From assembly GCA_027064585.1 (NCBI GenBank), contig JAMOPI010000009.1, positions 1-59,775 of the forward strand: 59,775 nucleotides of DNA, read 5' to 3'. This DNA is from Candidatus Desulfofervidaceae bacterium. Lineage in GTDB: Bacteria > Desulfobacterota > Desulfofervidia > Desulfofervidales > Desulfofervidaceae. How positions within the stretch are numbered: the stretch's first letter is position 1; every line of letters starts with the position of its first letter. Shown here one piece after another: positions 8,722 to 17,080 of the stretch. The notes under the pieces are model-generated. The model saw only the letters and a program-made list of their open reading frames with translations. It was not told the DNA's origin and ran no database searches. Both the position numbers and the translations under genes were made by a program.

Positions 8722-9509
8722 CTCCAAATCCGTGATTCCCCTCCAAGAAACCCCGGAAGTATGCCATAATAAAACAATTTTTTAAAAAAACATCTTTCAC
8801 CTAAAAGGTGAAAAGAAATTTATCTTTTCCTCAAACCCGATTATAAATAATTATAGCGCCTCCGCTCGCTTAGCGGTCAAGGCCAAGCCCTGCGGGTGGC
8901 CTTACGGCTAGCGGTGAGACGCGCTCGCTTCGGCGCTGACTTTTTATTTGAGGTTGGAAGGAAAAAGAGAAATTTTCTTTTTCTCTTTCCTCCTTTCGCA
9001 ACTTCTTTCTTTTTATTGCTGGCGCATTAGGTGGTTTTATCGGGGAAAACTGTAGAGAAGTTTTCCAATAAATAAAAAATTATAACAAGGCAATACACTT
9101 GACCTTTTTCCGTTGGGCTCCAAAAAGCAAGTGATTTCTATGATAAATTGAAAAAATATTTAAAAGACTTAAAATCTTTTATAGAAAACCAATGTTTGGG
9201 AGAGAATAAATGGAAGTTAGATTTAATTTAATATTTTAGTACCTTGAAAAGGAAGATCTTAAAAATGAGAAGTCTTAATCCATAAACAAACTTACCAAAT
9301 AAAACTAAACCTGCTCTGGGAGTGATAATTTCGTAAGTCTTCTCTAAAATGAATGGAAAAATAGTTTGTTTACTTTAAAGTTTTTTTGTTTTATCATTGT
9401 TCTTACCCCGTGAGTGTGTTTTCACCTTTTAGGTGAAAGGTATTTTTTAAAAAATTACTTTATTATAGCACACTTGCGGGTTTCTTGTAGGGTAATCACG
9501 GATTTTGAG
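8722..9509. mobile_element. 788 bp non-autonomous element with ~94 bp terminal inverted repeats
   Basis: The left end (8722-8815) and the right end (9416-9509) are inverted copies with roughly 85% identity by eye. Both run from CTC(C/A)AAATCCGTGATT through AAGAAACCC and TTTTTTAAAAAA to a 19-base palindrome (TTTCACCTAAAAGGTGAAA at 8795-8813, its complement-type partner at 9420-9438). The interior holds the GC-rich core shared with two other loci (8851-8938) and AT-rich sequence without a convincing transposase. It fills almost all of the 929-base gap between clpB and radA. The right palindrome followed by T-runs could also act as a terminator. Confidence 0.75.
8851..8938. repeat. GC-rich dispersed core, copy 2
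   Basis: The core starts TTATAGCGCCTCCGCTCGCT and contains TCAAGGCCAAGCCC and AGCGGTGAGA. The same order of blocks occurs on the complementary strand at about 4752-4680 and, more diverged, around 54997-55050. It is rich in short self-complementary blocks and stands out from the AT-rich surroundings. Confidence 0.7.
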
Positions 9510-9576
9510 ATAGAGTAAAGTTTGATTTAGGAAATTTAAGAATAAGTTAATTACACCAGAGCTATTAGGATTTAAT

Positions 9577-10923
9577 ATGAAAAAGACACTTTTTATTTGT
9601 CAACAATGTGGTTATACCTCACCTAAATGGTTAGGGAGGTGTCCAAACTGTGGTGGTTGGAATACATTTGCCGAAGAAAAGACAGAAAAGAAAACAGGGA
9701 ATGTCTTTAGAACTAAAAATGTTTTCCCTTTGCCTATCACTCAGATAGATACTGTTTGTCTCCCCCGGTTAAAGACAAATTTGACGGAACTAGACAGGGT
9801 ATTGGGAGGGGGGATTGTTCCTGGTTCGGTCATTCTTATTGGCGGACCTCCGGGTATTGGTAAGTCTACTTTGACCCTGCAGCTCCTTTCGCATTTGGCT
9901 ACCCAGGGGCTTAACGTGCTTTATGTTTCAGGAGAGGAATCAGCAGTACAAATCAAACTCAGGGCAGAGAGACTTAACATAGAAAATGAACATTTGTTTG
10001 TTCTAACTGAAAACGAACTGGAAAACATACTTGAGGCCATTAATTCCTTAAAAGTCAAGGCCGTGGTTGTTGATTCTATCCAAACCATATTTACCAGCAC
10101 GCTTAGCTCGGCCCCGGGCAGTGTATCCCAAGTTAGAGAAGTGACTGGGCTCTTGGTGCAACTGGCTAAAAAACAAGATGTAACTTTGTTTATTGTTGGT
10201 CATGTAACTAAAGAAGGGGCTATCGCCGGACCAAGACTCTTGGAACACATGGTAGATACTGTTCTTTACTTTGAAGGGGAGCGAGACCATCCTTATCGTA
10301 TTTTACGGGCCGTGAAAAACCGGTTTGGTTCTACCAACGAAGTGGGTATATTTGAGATGCAAGAAAGGGGATTGGTAGAGGTAAGAAATCCTTCAGAGCT
10401 TTTTCTTTCTGAACGTCCATTAGATGCCCCTGGCTCAGTTGTAGTGCCCATCCTTGAGGGGACACGACCACTCTTGATAGAACTTCAGGCCCTTGTTAGT
10501 CCCAGTTTTTTGGCCATGCCTAGACGCACCAGCTTAGGCATAGATCCTTACCGGGTTACACTTTTAGTAGCCATCTTAGAAAAAAGACTTGGCCTTAATC
10601 TAGGTGGACAGGACATCTTTTTAAATGTAGCTGGTGGTATTAAAGTTAGCGAACCTGCTGCTGATTTGGGTATTGCCCTTGCCATTACTTCAAGCCTTTT
10701 CAACAAAGTAGTAGCACCTGAATGGGTTTTTTTAGGAGAAGTAGGTCTTACAGGAGAAGTGCGGGCAATTACTCAAGCTGAAGTGCGCCTCATAGAGGCC
10801 GAAAAAATGGGCTTTAAAAAATGTATTTTACCAAAAGGCAATGTCAAACATTTGAAAAGGCTCTTTCTTAAAGCTGTGGGTGTAAATAGACTAGAAGAAG
10901 CATTTGAAATAGTGTTTGGATAA
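9577..10923 (+). CDS. radA: DNA repair protein RadA (Sms)
   Basis: A 448-residue RadA/Sms protein, a RecA-like ATPase that helps branch migration and processing of recombination intermediates. The N-terminal zinc finger has C8, C11, C22 and C25. Walker A GGPPGIGKST is at 89-98. The RadA-specific KNRFG motif is in VKNRFGSTNEVG. The C-terminal ~170 residues are the Lon-protease-like domain (GGIKVSEPAADLGIA, then FLGEVGLTGEVRA). Length and domain order are standard. It is transcribed alone behind the 788 bp element; only a weak ribosome binding site (TAGGA) precedes the ATG. Confidence 0.95.
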   Translation: MKKTLFICQQCGYTSPKWLGRCPNCGGWNTFAEEKTEKKTGNVFRTKNVFPLPITQIDTVCLPRLKTNLTELDRVLGGGIVPGSVILIGGPPGIGKSTLTLQLLSHLATQGLNVLYVSGEESAVQIKLRAERLNIENEHLFVLTENELENILEAINSLKVKAVVVDSIQTIFTSTLSSAPGSVSQVREVTGLLVQLAKKQDVTLFIVGHVTKEGAIAGPRLLEHMVDTVLYFEGERDHPYRILRAVKNRFGSTNEVGIFEMQERGLVEVRNPSELFLSERPLDAPGSVVVPILEGTRPLLIELQALVSPSFLAMPRRTSLGIDPYRVTLLVAILEKRLGLNLGGQDIFLNVAGGIKVSEPAADLGIALAITSSLFNKVVAPEWVFLGEVGLTGEVRAITQAEVRLIEAEKMGFKKCILPKGNVKHLKRLFLKAVGVNRLEEAFEIVFG

Positions 10924-10962
10924 ACTAAAGGTCTTTAAATAAAGGCTTAAACAACAATGTGT

Positions 10963-11166
10963 TCAGACATAAATGTCTATTTTCCCGTGCTTAGGACTGA
11001 TTATGTTTGGAGAGGATTTGGTTATCTGCGGATGTTGCGTTTGAAGAGGTTGAGTTTGCAAGCCTTGAAAAAGCATCTGTACCAAATCTTTCTGCAGCTC
11101 AAAGGCCTTCTTAAGACTGTACATACTTGTTGAAAGTAAAACGGGAGTTAAAGAAGAATCTATCAT
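10963..11166 (-). CDS. Small YjfB-like (putative motility) protein
   Basis: A 67-residue protein. The N-terminal half, with LLSTSMYSLKKAFELQKDL and then VQMLFQGLQ, resembles the YjfB family of small putative motility proteins, in which an amphipathic helix of the form LKKAxDxxxxxxxxLL is typical. The C-terminal half is polar and rich in Q, S, T and P. The start at 11166 is chosen because GGAGGT lies seven bases upstream; the longer frame runs into the IS remnant. It is isolated, between radA and a transposase fragment. The family resemblance is modest; the gene itself is well supported by its ribosome binding site. Confidence 0.5.
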   Translation of the reverse strand: MIDSSLTPVLLSTSMYSLKKAFELQKDLVQMLFQGLQTQPLQTQHPQITKSSPNIISPKHGKIDIYV

Positions 11167-11227
11167 TCGGATTACCTCCTTGTAAATCTTATAGCAAATT
11201 TCCAGATAAAAGTCAAACCCAAAATCC

Positions 11228-11479
11228 GTGATTGCCCCACACTGTTTCCAACCGACTTCAAGGGCATTTATGCGAGAAATGGCCAATTTAGGGATTGAGC
11301 AGATATTTACAAGTTATGATAATCCTAAAAGGAATGCAGAAACACAACGGATGATACGGACGATAAAGGAAGAAGTTATTTGGCTGCATGAGTTTACAAG
11401 CTTAACAGAAGCAAGGGAAATTATAGGGAATTGGATTGAGAAATATAACCGTGGCTATGTGCATTCGGCCTTGGGTTAA
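11228..11479 (+). pseudogene. IS3-family transposase OrfB, C-terminal fragment
   Basis: The readable product matches the end of an rve/DDE integrase core: FQPTSRAFMREMANLGI, SYDNPKRNAETQRMIRTIKEE (its E is the third catalytic acid) and IGNWIEKYNRG with YVHSALG. The first two catalytic aspartates and the whole N-terminus are absent. Compared with the copy at 25 kb, four bases are missing at LG/Y, which creates a premature stop. It cannot encode an active enzyme. Confidence 0.85.
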
Positions 11480-11565
11480 GTCCACTTGCATTTGAGCAGA
11501 AGTTTTATCAAAATTACTACCAGGAGGCTGCTTAATGACCTTTACCTTAAAATGGGCTAAAATAT

Positions 11566-11614
11566 GTCCACCCTGGAGGGGGCATTACAGTCCACTCTGG
11601 AGGGAAGCACTACA
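11566..11614 (+). repeat. Two tandem degenerate 24-25-mers
   Basis: GTCCACCCTGGAGGGGGCAT followed by TACA (11566-11589) is directly followed by GTCCACTCTGGAGGGAAGCA and CTACA (11590-11614). A related single unit occurs in the other remnant near 24905-24930. Each unit contains the short palindrome CCCTGGAGGG or a variant of it. Confidence 0.6.
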
Positions 11615-11691
11615 AAAACTTGACCCTCCAAATCCCAAAATGCTATAAATCAGAAAAGAACGGCATAAAAAATTTTAAAAAGATTAAGAAA

Positions 11692-11955
11692 ATGGATACC
11701 ATTCAGAAATACTCTTGGGATGCTGAAAAAAATGAGCAAATTATCCTTTTGCGCCGCATGAAGTATGATGATCCTCTCATAGTGTTGAGAAAGTACTCCA
11801 AAAAAATTTTAAAAAAGCTGTTTTTAGACCATATCCATTACTTTGACAAAAAAAACATTGCCTTTTGGCGTCTGGTTTTAGAAGTGAAAGATGAAGAAAT
11901 TAAACAAACAACAAAGAACAACTTTAGAACTGGTTGTAAAATCTGGCGTTACTGA
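11692..11955 (+). CDS. Putative antitoxin partner of AbiEii-type toxin
   Basis: An 87-residue protein (start at 11692, MDTIQKYSW) with a W near the start, an ILLRRMKYDDP segment, a central KKILKKLFLDHIHYFDKKNIAFW and then EVKDEEI. This pattern resembles the small proteins found just upstream of nucleotidyltransferase toxins in many anaerobes (a W/D start, a per-gene 'RVLERGD'-like block, FW then F/C). It overlaps the toxin start by 65 bases, so the two are translated together. Function as an antitoxin is inferred from position and pattern, not shown. A longer version starting at 11620 would extend into IS debris. Confidence 0.5.
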   Translation: MDTIQKYSWDAEKNEQIILLRRMKYDDPLIVLRKYSKKILKKLFLDHIHYFDKKNIAFWRLVLEVKDEEIKQTTKNNFRTGCKIWRY

Positions 11956-12538
11956 AAATTTTTACCTTGCCGCTGGAACGGCTTTGACGATTAAGTATGG
12001 CCATAGAATTTCGGAGGATTTTGATTTTTTTCTATATCCGGATAAAAAAATAGATTTTCTTAAACTCCTGTCTAAGATTGAAGGTGTGGCACAAAACATA
12101 AGTTTGGAAGTGGAGGAAATTACGCAAGACACAGCCATTTTTTATCTAAACGGTATTGGGTTTTCTTTTTTTGAATACCCTTATCCTTTGTTAAAACCTG
12201 TTTCCGCAATGACTGTTGGAAATAGTTGTGTAATGATTGCCTCTGACCCAGACATAAGTGCTATGAAGGCAATTGCCATCATCCAAAGAGGAGAGAAAAA
12301 AGATTTTTATGACCTCTGGTTTCTTATGCAAAAAAATAAGTGGGAAATAACTGACATTTGCAGCTTTTGTGAGCAAAAATACCAGAGGATTTTCCCTTTT
12401 AAGACATTTTTTAAGTCCATAGCCTATTTTGAAGATGCTGAGAAGAGTGAGATTCCTGACATAGAGCCTTACTGGAAGGAAGTTAAAGACTTTTTTAAAA
12501 AACAAGTCAAAGAATTGTGTTCATCTCTAAGTTTTTAA
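11891..12538 (+). CDS. AbiEii/AbiGii-family nucleotidyltransferase toxin
   Basis: A 215-residue protein with the family core FYLAAGTALTIKYGHRISEDFDFF (here split as residues ~21-44), including the metal-binding SxDxD-type motif SEDFDF. The C-terminal half (SDPDISAMKAIAIIQRGEKKDFYDLWFL) matches the family's KxxA...R...KDxxDLxxL block. Members of this family in type IV toxin-antitoxin systems transfer nucleotides to tRNA or other targets and can give phage-abortive infection. All visible motifs are intact. Its 3' end overlaps aroK convergently by 32 bases. Confidence 0.8.
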   Translation: MKKLNKQQRTTLELVVKSGVTENFYLAAGTALTIKYGHRISEDFDFFLYPDKKIDFLKLLSKIEGVAQNISLEVEEITQDTAIFYLNGIGFSFFEYPYPLLKPVSAMTVGNSCVMIASDPDISAMKAIAIIQRGEKKDFYDLWFLMQKNKWEITDICSFCEQKYQRIFPFKTFFKSIAYFEDAEKSEIPDIEPYWKEVKDFFKKQVKELCSSLSF

Positions 12539-13040
12539 TTATCAGGCTTGCAATTTCTTCTGGTGAATATCTTTCAGTGTCCACTTCTATATCAGCTGCC
12601 TGTTGATATAGCGGCAGGCGTTCCCTAAGCACTTCTTCTATTTCTTCTACCACAGACTTTCCTGTTAAGCTTGGGCGCTGGGAGGCGGTTTTTTTATCCT
12701 TTAAAAGGCGTTTGGCAATGGTATCCGCATTGGCCTTTAACCAGATAAGAATTCCGTTTTGTTTAAGGTTTTTAACATTCTCCGTGTTTATTACTGCCCC
12801 ACCACCAACGGCGATAACCATGTTTTCCTTGGCACTTACTTCAGCAATAACCTCTTTTTCCCGCCTTCGAAAGCCCTGCCAGCCCTCCTGGGCCACGATT
12901 TCAGCAATGCTTTTCTTTGCCTGTTGCTCTATAAGGACATCGGTATCCACAAACTCCCATCCTAATCTTTGGGCGATAAGCCTTCCCACGGTGGTCTTTC
13001 CTGTCGTCCGATACCCGATTAAAACGATATTTTTGGCCAT
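12507..13040 (-). CDS. aroK: Shikimate kinase
   Basis: A 177-residue kinase that phosphorylates shikimate at the 3-hydroxyl in aromatic amino acid synthesis. Walker A is GYRTTGKTT (residues 8-16). The substrate-binding aspartate and arginines are in FVDTDVLIE and FRRREKEVI, followed by AVGGGAV, and the lid contains SQRPSL. Length fits the family. It lies 9 bases downstream of an uncharacterised gene on the same strand, so the two are probably cotranscribed; no other shikimate pathway genes are in the window. Confidence 0.93.
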   Translation of the reverse strand: MAKNIVLIGYRTTGKTTVGRLIAQRLGWEFVDTDVLIEQQAKKSIAEIVAQEGWQGFRRREKEVIAEVSAKENMVIAVGGGAVINTENVKNLKQNGILIWLKANADTIAKRLLKDKKTASQRPSLTGKSVVEEIEEVLRERLPLYQQAADIEVDTERYSPEEIASLIIKNLEMNTIL

Positions 13041-13049
13041 CGTCCTCTC

Positions 13050-14222
13050 CTAATTCAAGTTGGCCAAGGTAGCATAAAAATACCAAAAAGATTCCTTACT
13101 TTGCGGGATAAGGGCATATTCCTTTAGCTTAAGCCGCACATATTGTCCAAGGGGAACAGGGCCTGTGTCAGTAATTACTAATTCTTTTATATCACTGCCA
13201 CTTAAAAATTCTACCTGTGTGCCGTAAAAAAGCCCTTCTAGTCCGTCCCGCCAGGCCGGATGATATGAGTTAGGGTATTGCTCACGGATTTCCCTAAAGG
13301 AAAATGGCTTCGTTTTTTCCTGAAAGGCAGAGACAAAAAATATCTGATAACGCCTACTTAAGGCGGCAATGTCTTGGGCCTCAATGAGCTCTCCTTTTCC
13401 ATAAACTCCTAGCCCTTTTATCCATTCTTTTTCTTTATTAAGGACAGCGATGACCAATTTAAGCGTTGGACCCTTGGGATGCACGGTTTCATCAAAAAAG
13501 AGGATAATTACTTCTGGCACATGCTGCGTGATAAAGTCAAAAAACGCCTTGGCAAAATCAATGTCTTTATCCCCGTAACTAGAGCGGATAAACTTGTCTA
13601 TATACGGCAAGACAAAGCTCCTTCCTCCTCCTTTTAAAAACAAGGCCCCTGTTTTAAGCATCTTTATTAAAAGAGGAAAGAAGAGAAAAAGACGCTGCCT
13701 TTCTTGAAGGCATTTGTGCTTAAGAAAAAAAATACGCTTTTTTAATAAGTCAACCGGCCATTCCCAACACACTCCTTCTTGGGCAGAGAATTTTTCCCAA
13801 AAGCCAGGCAAAACAATGTCCTTTATCTTCTTTTGCATATCTTTAAAAGCATCCTTTTTAACCTCTTTTAGCTGCCATAGGTATTCCCTTAACCGAGATT
13901 CAATAAGCCGTTTTTGCCAGAGGGTAACAAGTCTTTTTATTTCTTTTTTTGAAACGGGTTTGTTATCTTTTCCTATTTTCTGTTTAAAAGCAAAGAGGTT
14001 CTTACCTAACTGGGTTTTAAGGTCTGGTATACCCCAGCCAGAGGGAGCGCCCATGCTGGCATTATGCAGGCTAAGGACTGGTCGTTTGGTCAAAAGACTT
14101 ACTTTAGCCGTTAACTTGGAGGCAAAAACAAGTTCTTTAGCGTTTTGTCTTAGCATCCAGGTAAAATAATTTAAATCCAAATCTGGATACCTGGGCCAAG
14201 AAAGAATTTGCATGCCTTGCAT
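13050..14222 (-). CDS. Uncharacterised 390-residue protein
   Basis: I do not recognise this protein. It is soluble, basic and helix-rich in the middle (residues ~80-200 with many K, L, E and R). The C-terminal half reads like an alpha/beta fold (VPEVIILFFDETVHPKG, LKLVIAVLNKE, FYGTQVEFLSG, LVITDTGPVPLGQYVRLK). No signal peptide or membrane segment stands out. A start three codons downstream (14213) is equally possible. It precedes aroK by 9 bases and is divergent from nadX with a 58-base spacer. Codon use looks like its neighbours, so it is probably a real, lineage-restricted gene. Confidence 0.7.
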   Translation of the reverse strand: MQGMQILSWPRYPDLDLNYFTWMLRQNAKELVFASKLTAKVSLLTKRPVLSLHNASMGAPSGWGIPDLKTQLGKNLFAFKQKIGKDNKPVSKKEIKRLVTLWQKRLIESRLREYLWQLKEVKKDAFKDMQKKIKDIVLPGFWEKFSAQEGVCWEWPVDLLKKRIFFLKHKCLQERQRLFLFFPLLIKMLKTGALFLKGGGRSFVLPYIDKFIRSSYGDKDIDFAKAFFDFITQHVPEVIILFFDETVHPKGPTLKLVIAVLNKEKEWIKGLGVYGKGELIEAQDIAALSRRYQIFFVSAFQEKTKPFSFREIREQYPNSYHPAWRDGLEGLFYGTQVEFLSGSDIKELVITDTGPVPLGQYVRLKLKEYALIPQSKESFWYFYATLANLN

Positions 14223-14280
14223 TATATAGAGAGAAGGGCTAAAATGCCAGTGTTATTTTCTCAGCTATAGGAAGAAAAAA

Positions 14281-15102
14281 ATGCTTAAGGTTGGCTTGAT
14301 TGGTTGTGGCTCTATTGGTACGGTTTTAGCGAGGGCAATTGAGAAGGGACTAGTAAAAGGAGTGGTTTTAGGGGCAGTGTTTGATATTTCTAGAGAAAAT
14401 GCTGAGAGATTAACAGCCATTCTTTCAGTAAAGCCCTTTATTGCCCCTGATTTTGAAAGCTTTCTTGCCCAGCCTATAGACATTGTCATTGAAGCGGCTT
14501 CACAGGAGGCGGTGGCCGCCTATGGTGAGCAGATTTTGCAAGCGCAAAAAGACCTTATGATTATGAGCGTAGGTGCCCTTTTACAAAACGGCCTTTTAGA
14601 AAGGCTTGAACAAGCAGCCCAAAAGTATGGCTGCAAGATTTACATCCCTTCAGGGGCTATTGCAGGCATAGATGCCATTAAGGCTGCAAGTCTAGCCGGT
14701 CTGGATGAAGTTGTCATCACGACACGGAAACCCCCTGCTGGATTAAAGGGCGCACCATATCTAAATGAGAAAGGGATAAACCTAGATAAAATCACAACTC
14801 CAACCATTATCTACGAAGGTCCAGCCGCGGAGGCGGTAAGGGCCTTTCCTGCCAATGTAAATGTGGCGGCTGTGCTAAGCCTTGCTGGTATAGGTAAATG
14901 GCAAACACGGGTCCGCGTAATTGCCGATCCCACCATCAATACCAATCAGCATGAAATAAGGGCAAAGGGGAAATTCGGCGAGATGTGTTGTATAACCAAG
15001 AACTTTCCCTGTCCAGACAATCCCAAGACAAGCTATCTGGCGGCCCTAGCGGCGATCAAAACCTTAGAGAGAATTGCCAGCGTGTTACGACTTGGTACAT
15101 AG
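14281..15102 (+). CDS. nadX: L-aspartate dehydrogenase
   Basis: A 273-residue NAD(P)-dependent dehydrogenase converting aspartate to iminoaspartate, the substrate of NadA. The Rossmann motif is GLIGCGSIG near residues 5-13. The catalytic region shows SGAIAGIDAIKAAS, the substrate segment TTRKPP, and the conserved histidine in NTNQHEI. Its position directly before nadA (9 bases) supports this role over homoserine dehydrogenase or other relatives. It replaces oxygen-using NadB, which suits an anaerobe. GGAAG precedes the ATG by a few bases. Confidence 0.9.
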   Translation: MLKVGLIGCGSIGTVLARAIEKGLVKGVVLGAVFDISRENAERLTAILSVKPFIAPDFESFLAQPIDIVIEAASQEAVAAYGEQILQAQKDLMIMSVGALLQNGLLERLEQAAQKYGCKIYIPSGAIAGIDAIKAASLAGLDEVVITTRKPPAGLKGAPYLNEKGINLDKITTPTIIYEGPAAEAVRAFPANVNVAAVLSLAGIGKWQTRVRVIADPTINTNQHEIRAKGKFGEMCCITKNFPCPDNPKTSYLAALAAIKTLERIASVLRLGT

Positions 15103-15111
15103 GAGGGAGAA

Positions 15112-16023
15112 ATGACCGAGTTACAAAAAAAAATCCTGGATCTAAAACAGGAAAAAGATGCCATTATCCTGGCCCACAATTATCAACGTCCTGAGATACA
15201 AGATATTGCCGATTTTATCGGTGATAGCATTGAGTTGTGTCGTAAGGCAATGTCAACCAAAGCAAAGATAATTGTCTTTTGTGGAGTAGATTTTATGGCC
15301 CAATCGGCCGTTATTCTAAATCCCGACAAAAAGGTGCTCATTCCTAGTAAGGGCGCCCTCTGTCCAATGGCACAAATGTTACCTGCTGATTACTTCAAAC
15401 TTTGGCAGGAGAGATATCCAGGTGTGCCCACGGTTCTTTATGTAAATACCCTTGGCGAGGCTAAGGCCTTGTGCGATGTTTGCTGCACCTCTGCTAATGC
15501 AGTAAAGGTAGTAGAAAAAATCCCTAGTGAACGGGTGCTCTTTGGCCCTGATAGTCACCTCGCGGCCTATGTAGCTAAGAGGACAGGCAAAGAAATTATT
15601 CCTGTGCCTGAAGGGGGATATTGCCCGGTGCATGTGCTGTTTGAAAAGGAAGATTTATTGAAATTGAAACAAAAATACCCCCAAGCCTTGCTTATGGTTC
15701 ATCCGGAATGTCCGGCTGAGGTAATAGAAGTCGCAGATTTTACTGGCAGTACTTCCCAAATGTGTAGATTTGCCAAGGAAACAGAGGCAAAACAACTTAT
15801 TGTCGGCACAGAGATTGGTCTTATTTACCGCTTGCGCAAGGAAAATCCAGATAAGGAATTCATTCCTGCCAATCCTGAGGCCATTTGTACGGCGATGAAG
15901 ACCATTACCCTAGAGAAGGTCTATTTGGCCTTAAAAGAAGAAAGATATGAAGTAACCCTTTCAGATGAGATTATAAGTAAGGCCCAACAGAGTCTGGAAA
16001 AGATGGTAGAAATAGTTTCTTAA
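15112..16023 (+). CDS. nadA: Quinolinate synthase A
   Basis: A 303-residue [4Fe-4S] enzyme condensing iminoaspartate with dihydroxyacetone phosphate to quinolinate. Family signatures are LAHNYQRPEIQDIADFIGDS, VDFMAQSAVILNP, the cluster cysteine in CDVCCTSANA, VHPECP (second cluster cysteine) and NPEAICTAMKT (third). Length is standard. GGAGGGAGAA precedes the start, and the gene forms an operon with nadX. nadC is not in the window. Confidence 0.95.
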   Translation: MTELQKKILDLKQEKDAIILAHNYQRPEIQDIADFIGDSIELCRKAMSTKAKIIVFCGVDFMAQSAVILNPDKKVLIPSKGALCPMAQMLPADYFKLWQERYPGVPTVLYVNTLGEAKALCDVCCTSANAVKVVEKIPSERVLFGPDSHLAAYVAKRTGKEIIPVPEGGYCPVHVLFEKEDLLKLKQKYPQALLMVHPECPAEVIEVADFTGSTSQMCRFAKETEAKQLIVGTEIGLIYRLRKENPDKEFIPANPEAICTAMKTITLEKVYLALKEERYEVTLSDEIISKAQQSLEKMVEIVS

Positions 16024-16033
16024 ACAATTTTAC

Positions 16034-16062
16034 TTGACAAACCCTGTTTAAGCCTTTAAAAC
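16034..16062 (+). promoter_or_regulatory. Possible promoter of hypA-hypB
   Basis: A perfect TTGACA at 16034-16039 is followed after about 16-17 bases by TTAAAA/TAAAAC. The hypA ATG at 16069 is so close that the message would be nearly leaderless. The -10 match is weak. Confidence 0.35.
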
Positions 16063-16068
16063 CAGCCT

Positions 16069-16437
16069 ATGCACGAATTGGCCATTGCCGAAAACCTCTT
16101 ACAGATCGTTAATGAAACGATCAAGCAACATCACCTTATCAAGGTAGAGCGGATCAAATTGAAAATTGGCATCCTTACAGCCGTTGTGCCAGAGGCACTA
16201 GAATTTTCTTGGCGGGCCTTAACCAAGGACACGATGCTTGAGCACACGCAGCTTGATATGGAAATAGTGCCAGTCAAAGGACGCTGTAAGGGATGTGGGA
16301 AGGAAGTGTTTTATGAAACAAACGATGCCTTTTGTTTTCTCTGCCCTGATTGCGGGGGAGAGATAGAAATTTTAACAGGAAGAGAATTGAACATAGAAGA
16401 AATAGAGGGGGAAGGGGATGAAGATTCCAGTTGTTAA
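16069..16437 (+). CDS. hypA: Hydrogenase/nickel metallochaperone HypA
   Basis: A 122-residue HypA that delivers nickel to [NiFe]-hydrogenase precursors. The invariant start MHE places the nickel-binding histidine at position 2. Two CxxC pairs (CKGC and CPDC, near residues 75-111) form the structural zinc site. It overlaps hypB by 20 bases, a normal coupled arrangement. Hydrogenase structural genes are not in the window, so the target lies elsewhere; the MvhD gene at 35.5 kb is consistent with an Mvh-type enzyme. Confidence 0.94.
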   Translation: MHELAIAENLLQIVNETIKQHHLIKVERIKLKIGILTAVVPEALEFSWRALTKDTMLEHTQLDMEIVPVKGRCKGCGKEVFYETNDAFCFLCPDCGGEIEILTGRELNIEEIEGEGDEDSSC

Positions 16438-17077
16438 GAATATTCTTGAGGCTAATGAAAGGATTTCTTTAGAACTTAAAGAAATGTTTGATCAAAAGGG
16501 GATTCTGGTTATCAATCTTATGAGTTCGCCTGGGGCAGGTAAAACCAGCCTTTTGGAGAAAACGATTGAGGCATTAAAGGATAAGATTAGACTGGCAGTA
16601 ATAGAGGGAGATATTCAGACCACCATTGATGCTGAAAGGATTGGTAAATACGGCATTCCTACGGTGCAGATTAACACCCACGGGGCCTGTCATATTGATG
16701 GCAATATGGTTAAAGATGCCCTGCCAAGCTTAAATCTGGACGAAATTGACATTTTAATTGTAGAGAATGTGGGTAACCTTGTCTGTCCGGCCGAGTTTAA
16801 GGTGGGAGAAGACTATAAAGTTGTAATCTTAAGTGTGCCCGAAGGCGATGATAAACCGGCTAAATATCCCCTGATGTTTCAGGAATCAAAGGTGCTTTTA
16901 ATCAATAAGATTGATCTTGCGCCATATTTAGAGTGTGATGTAGAAAAAATAAAAAGAGAGGCCTTAAAAATTAATCCTACCCTAGAAGTGTTTCCTATTT
17001 CCTGTAAAACAGGAGAGGGGATTTCTGCCTGGACGGAGTGGCTTTTAAAGGCGTGGGAGAAAAAGAAAAGTAGTTAA
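16418..17077 (+). CDS. hypB: Hydrogenase nickel incorporation GTPase HypB
   Basis: A 219-residue SIMIBI-class GTPase that drives nickel insertion with HypA. The P-loop is SSPGAGKTSL; the switch and metal-site regions are EGDIQTTIDAERI, the HGACHID histidine-cysteine metal site and VENVGNLVCPAEF; the guanine-specificity motif is NKIDL. There is no histidine-rich N-terminus, so nickel storage is unlikely. It is translationally coupled to hypA and followed 3 bases later by a SemiSWEET gene. Confidence 0.95.
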   Translation: MKIPVVKNILEANERISLELKEMFDQKGILVINLMSSPGAGKTSLLEKTIEALKDKIRLAVIEGDIQTTIDAERIGKYGIPTVQINTHGACHIDGNMVKDALPSLNLDEIDILIVENVGNLVCPAEFKVGEDYKVVILSVPEGDDKPAKYPLMFQESKVLLINKIDLAPYLECDVEKIKREALKINPTLEVFPISCKTGEGISAWTEWLLKAWEKKKSS

Positions 17078-17080
17078 ATA

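Larger units (their letters stand above)
11218..11614 (+). mobile_element. IS3/IS1380 remnant, copy 1
   Basis: From CCCAAAATCCGTGATTGCC at 11218 to about 11589 this stretch is nearly identical, in inverted orientation, to 25274-24905. It carries the 3' third of an IS3-family orfB and then, after GCTTAATGACC, the first bases of a joined IS1380-like segment. Both copies start at the same base and cross the same IS3-IS1380 junction, so they derive from one pre-assembled fragment, not from two independent truncations. Confidence 0.8.

Noticed and set aside
8722-9509. Degenerate CRISPR array
   Set aside because: The repeats are inverted pairs at the ends, not regularly spaced direct repeats, and no cas genes are nearby.
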